From contig CAAGKS010000028.1 of assembly GCA_900770605.1 (NCBI GenBank), positions 1-8,276 on the forward strand: DNA of 8,276 bases. The letters are read 5' to 3'. A program made the position numbers and the translations under genes. The notes beneath the pieces are model-generated. The model did no database searches, was not told the DNA's origin, and was given only the letters and a program-made list of their open reading frames with translations. This DNA is from Clostridia bacterium. Its GTDB lineage: Bacteria; Bacillota; Clostridia; Oscillospirales; CAG-272. Below are positions 5,448 through 8,276 of the stretch, one piece after another (within the stretch, counting starts at the first letter, position 1; the number at the start of each line of letters is the position of its first letter).

Positions 5448-8147
5448 TTATTTTTTTATCTTGAGCCGATAATTCACAAACAAAAGAGCGGCTGCGGGTA
5501 TTAGTGTGGCGATAAAATATGCCACGGGAAGACTGATCCAGTCTATGAACAATCCAAGCGGTGATATTACGGCTATAAGTATCATAAGTATCAGCACAAA
5601 GGCAAGGTACTGAACACACAGCTTGTCCTTTATGAGAACCCTTGGATCCTTCTTATCCTGTGTAAATACTAATATCATTGTTGCTATATGTATCCACAAT
5701 ACCGCGCAGAACATATATTCAACGGCGTACAGATGCGGTCCGAATATTCCTATGAAGCTGATAATCTCAGGAAGAAAGATCGTAAATAGCGAGAGCGCTA
5801 TCGCTGATATCAGCATAATTTTATTAAACGATATTTCTTTGTTCAGTGTTCCGAGATTTATTTTTTGAGTTTTGTGACGCGGAACTGAACGGAGCGAAAG
5901 GATAAGGAGCATCGGGATATCACATATAAGACTATATAGAAGAATATGTCTTGCATCGAGTATAGACGATCCAAACAGCATCGGGAAAGCAACGCATACT
6001 ATTCTTACGATCTGCACCACAAGAAGATATCTGAGGAAATCAGACAGATTATGCAGGGCTCGGTTTGTTGCTACGAATACAGTATTAAGTGCTTTGATTC
6101 CGCCTGCCGTACGGCTTGGACGTGGGAATAAAACGTCTGCCTGACGCTTGAGAGACTGCTCACAAGCCTCGCTGCTTCCCCGCCCCATACTTTCGAGCTC
6201 GAAAAGCTCTTTCTCGCTTTTAGCCGAGAATACGTTGATTATAGGAGCGCAGGTTATAAATACGTCAGAGGCGTTTATAGCGTTAATTGCATAATCCGAA
6301 AATGATAGTACCGCAACAGATCCGCCGCATGTCTGCGAATGCTTTACAAGCGTGGCAATATCGTCGCTGTCAAAACCGAAGTACGTGTCGATCTCTCCGA
6401 ACTTATACGTTAGGGGCAGCTTCTTTTTGATAAGCTCATCCTTGCTTACTCTTACAGGGCCGTATGCGGATTCGGGAATGTCAGGCCCGAGATTATCTTT
6501 GGAGTCAGCAAAGGATATTACCTTAACGCCATTAGCCTTGAGCGCGGCGATAGCTTTGCTTGCCGTCGGATCTATTCCCTCACTGAGAGCTATTGCGCCC
6601 ACAAAGCATTTATCAGAATCGCGGAGCTGATTTTGTTGTGCAGATACCGTAAATAACAGTACCTGTTTTCCGCGCATATCGTTGTAGCCCAACGTGTGCT
6701 TTATACGATCCATAGCAAAGGCGGAAAACGGACGCGGGCCGTCTGTTGTCAGAACGGTCTTGCACTGTGAAATGATGTCTATATTTGTAGTAACGCTGAG
6801 TACTCCTTCTCTGCCCATATCGGAAAAGAACACTTTGGATACTGAGTCAGCAGTTGCTTTTTGAATGTACGATTTTATAGGACAGCGGATCTTCAAAGCG
6901 TTTATATCTACGTTTGCCTTGTTGATCAATTCATCGAGTCCTTGCTTGAATTTTTCGGGCTCGCTTATGCCCATAGACAGTGATTCGGTGTCCGCAATGT
7001 TATAGATGGCTGCAAGCTCTATCAAATATTGCGATACCTTATTAGGTCTTCTTATATCGATAGCCTCGCCTTCACCTGTGAATGCTGAATCAAAATGAAG
7101 TACTCCGTCCGTCAGCGCGCAACCGTCGAGCATAAATAAATGTGTAAGATTTCTTATCTTATCAAGCGCATCGGTGGATCTTAATGCAACGGGTGTTTTT
7201 GCGTTTGCAAGAGACTTTATTTTATGTACGAAGAACGATCTGCAAAGTGTATAGCAAAGCTGTGTCATAGCCGAGGTGCATACGGCAAGAGCCGTAAGGA
7301 AAGACGCGGACAACGTGACAGTTCCGCCTCTAACGTTACTGAAAAGAAGGCTTATGATGCAGAACGGCAATACACAAAGCATAGATATCATGCTGATCTT
7401 GGAGCAGATGGATCTCAGGCGTTTTAATTCCTTGGGTACGTTATCACTATGCTTTTCGTAGATACCGCCGGTTTTAGCACCGAGATAGGTATATTTACCT
7501 GTCGCGTACACGATCGCTCTCGCGCTACCCTCAGTAATAATGCTTCCGGCGTGTAAAACGTTCGTAAAGTTGCGGGGATTATTTTCCGAATCGCTCACCA
7601 TTGCATTGGATTGCTTTTTGAGCGGCACGTATTCGGTTTCGGATACTCTCATAGCAACGCTCAGGTTATCGGAAAGGACGAGCCTTGCATCACCGCATAC
7701 GACGTCTCCCTTTTCAAGAAGAATAACGTCTCCCGGAACTACGTTGTCAAAAGATATCTTATAAAGCTTTCCGCCTCTGATGACCTTCGCAGTCGGCATA
7801 AAATACATATCGACCTGTTCCATTGAGCGCTGCGATCTGTAATAAAATATAAATGAAATAAAAATGCTCGCAAGGCACAATACCAAGGTGGTAGCGCCAA
7901 GATGCAGCTCATCAAACAAAAGTGCAAGCACAGCGCACAGTAAAAGCAGTATCAATGCAAAGTCTGAGAGCAATTCCTTGAGCATTATAAAAATACTCTT
8001 TCGGGGATGCAAAAACAGTTTTCCGTAAACGTGAGATTTTGCACGGAACGCAGAACGAGCCGCCTTGCGGGAAAGTCCCGAGGCGGCATTGGTTTTCAAT
8101 TTCTTTTCAATTTGAGAAATATCGTTTAAAAACCACTTTTCGTTCAT
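5448..8147 (-). CDS. P2-type cation ATPase homologue lacking catalytic motifs (pseudoenzyme)
   Basis: The 899-aa protein has the complete layout of a SERCA-like P2 ATPase: N-terminal cation-ATPase domain (1-45), TM1-2 (62-102), A domain (110-230, with PGD 138-140 and GDVVCGDARL), TM3-4 (248-303), P and N domains (330-690), and TM5-10 (704-893). The motifs needed for pumping are replaced. The phosphorylation loop DKTGTLT aligns with LDGCALT (340-346), TGES with VSET (168-171), KGAPE with TTNID (453-457), TGD with FAD (546-548), and GDGVNDAP with SFSDYAIN (615-622). TM4 (284-303) has no PEGL, no proline and no acidic residue. Glu170, Asp548 and TM6 Asp743 remain. There is no stop or frameshift. 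Start: ATG at 8147, 2 nt after the upstream stop; a GTG at 8159 would add 4 residues. Neither has a clear Shine-Dalgarno, so translational coupling is likely. ATP-driven transport seems excluded; a scaffold, sensor or partner-subunit role is inference. Confidence 0.88.
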   Translation of the reverse strand: MNEKWFLNDISQIEKKLKTNAASGLSRKAARSAFRAKSHVYGKLFLHPRKSIFIMLKELLSDFALILLLLCAVLALLFDELHLGATTLVLCLASIFISFIFYYRSQRSMEQVDMYFMPTAKVIRGGKLYKISFDNVVPGDVILLEKGDVVCGDARLVLSDNLSVAMRVSETEYVPLKKQSNAMVSDSENNPRNFTNVLHAGSIITEGSARAIVYATGKYTYLGAKTGGIYEKHSDNVPKELKRLRSICSKISMISMLCVLPFCIISLLFSNVRGGTVTLSASFLTALAVCTSAMTQLCYTLCRSFFVHKIKSLANAKTPVALRSTDALDKIRNLTHLFMLDGCALTDGVLHFDSAFTGEGEAIDIRRPNKVSQYLIELAAIYNIADTESLSMGISEPEKFKQGLDELINKANVDINALKIRCPIKSYIQKATADSVSKVFFSDMGREGVLSVTTNIDIISQCKTVLTTDGPRPFSAFAMDRIKHTLGYNDMRGKQVLLFTVSAQQNQLRDSDKCFVGAIALSEGIDPTASKAIAALKANGVKVISFADSKDNLGPDIPESAYGPVRVSKDELIKKKLPLTYKFGEIDTYFGFDSDDIATLVKHSQTCGGSVAVLSFSDYAINAINASDVFITCAPIINVFSAKSEKELFELESMGRGSSEACEQSLKRQADVLFPRPSRTAGGIKALNTVFVATNRALHNLSDFLRYLLVVQIVRIVCVAFPMLFGSSILDARHILLYSLICDIPMLLILSLRSVPRHKTQKINLGTLNKEISFNKIMLISAIALSLFTIFLPEIISFIGIFGPHLYAVEYMFCAVLWIHIATMILVFTQDKKDPRVLIKDKLCVQYLAFVLILMILIAVISPLGLFIDWISLPVAYFIATLIPAAALLFVNYRLKIKK

Positions 8148-8149
8148 AG

Positions 8150-8275
8150 TTACATACACTCTACGGTTAATTTGTTTTCATCTGCGCGGTATTCAAGACG
8201 CGCCAAAGTTATAGTTTTTTGATAATCGGATATGATCTTTTCAGCAAGCATATCTTCGACGTTGCTTCTTATAAA
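8150..8275 (-). CDS. 3' end of an unrecognised gene (partial)
   Basis: The last 41 codons of an open frame run in from the window edge on the minus strand and end in TAA at 8152-8150. The peptide contains NVEDMLAEKII, then SDYQKTITLARLEYRADEN, and ends LTVECM; it looks soluble, charged and helical, with no membrane segment. I do not recognise the family. That it is a real gene is supported by its tight junction with the next gene: its stop lies 2 nt before the ATG of the P-type ATPase homologue, whose start lacks a good ribosome binding site. That spacing is typical of translationally coupled genes, so this protein may act with the ATPase homologue. Confidence 0.55.
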   Translation of the reverse strand, partial: FIRSNVEDMLAEKIISDYQKTITLARLEYRADENKLTVECM

Positions 8276-8276
8276 T

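Noticed and set aside
5448..8147. Calling the P-type ATPase homologue a pseudogene or sequencing artefact
   Set aside because: There is no stop or frameshift over 899 codons, the membrane segments are intact, and the changes concentrate at catalytic motifs while the surrounding fold is kept. Short-read error would not give this pattern.

Overview
The window looks like the edge of a short-read draft contig from a low-to-mid GC, spore-former-related Firmicute (class Clostridia, perhaps an uncultured gut lineage). The pointers are a YlmC/YmxH-type PRC-barrel protein, a DUF624 (YesL-type) membrane protein, strong AAGGAGG-type ribosome binding sites and an A/T-rich sigma-A promoter. Bases 1-26 are not genomic: they match the end of the Illumina TruSeq read-2 adapter, so the first gene is cut by a contig end. 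The lineage is inference; no rRNA or other decisive marker is present.

Left part (27-3175, + strand): a 5'-truncated TrmH/SpoU RNA 2'-O-methyltransferase, proC (pyrroline-5-carboxylate reductase), a 203-aa multipass membrane protein with SpoIIM-like layout, and a 331-aa DUF624 membrane protein. Gaps are 30-52 bp, so this is probably one operon. A near-perfect bidirectional terminator (3181-3216) separates it from the convergent right part.

Right part (8275-3224, - strand), in order of transcription: the 3' end of an unrecognised gene, an 899-aa protein with full P2-type (SERCA-like) cation-ATPase architecture, ylmC/ymxH, then rpsB-tsf. The rpsB-tsf operon has its own strong promoter (extended -10 TATAAT with a TTGAAG -35 at 17 bp) and a leader of about 107 nt with several possible hairpins. 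It ends at the shared terminator, without the pyrH-frr genes that often follow tsf.

The most unusual item is the P-type ATPase-like gene. Its ten membrane segments and the A, P and N domain regions are recognisable and the frame is open throughout, but nearly every catalytic signature is replaced: DKTGT, TGES, KGAPE, the Thr-Gly of TGD, GDGxNDxP, and the PEGLP ion-site motif in TM4. It reads as a P-type ATPase pseudoenzyme, kept as an intact gene for a non-transport or regulatory role that cannot be named from sequence. Its start lies 2 nt after the stop of the upstream gene with no clear Shine-Dalgarno, suggesting translational coupling.
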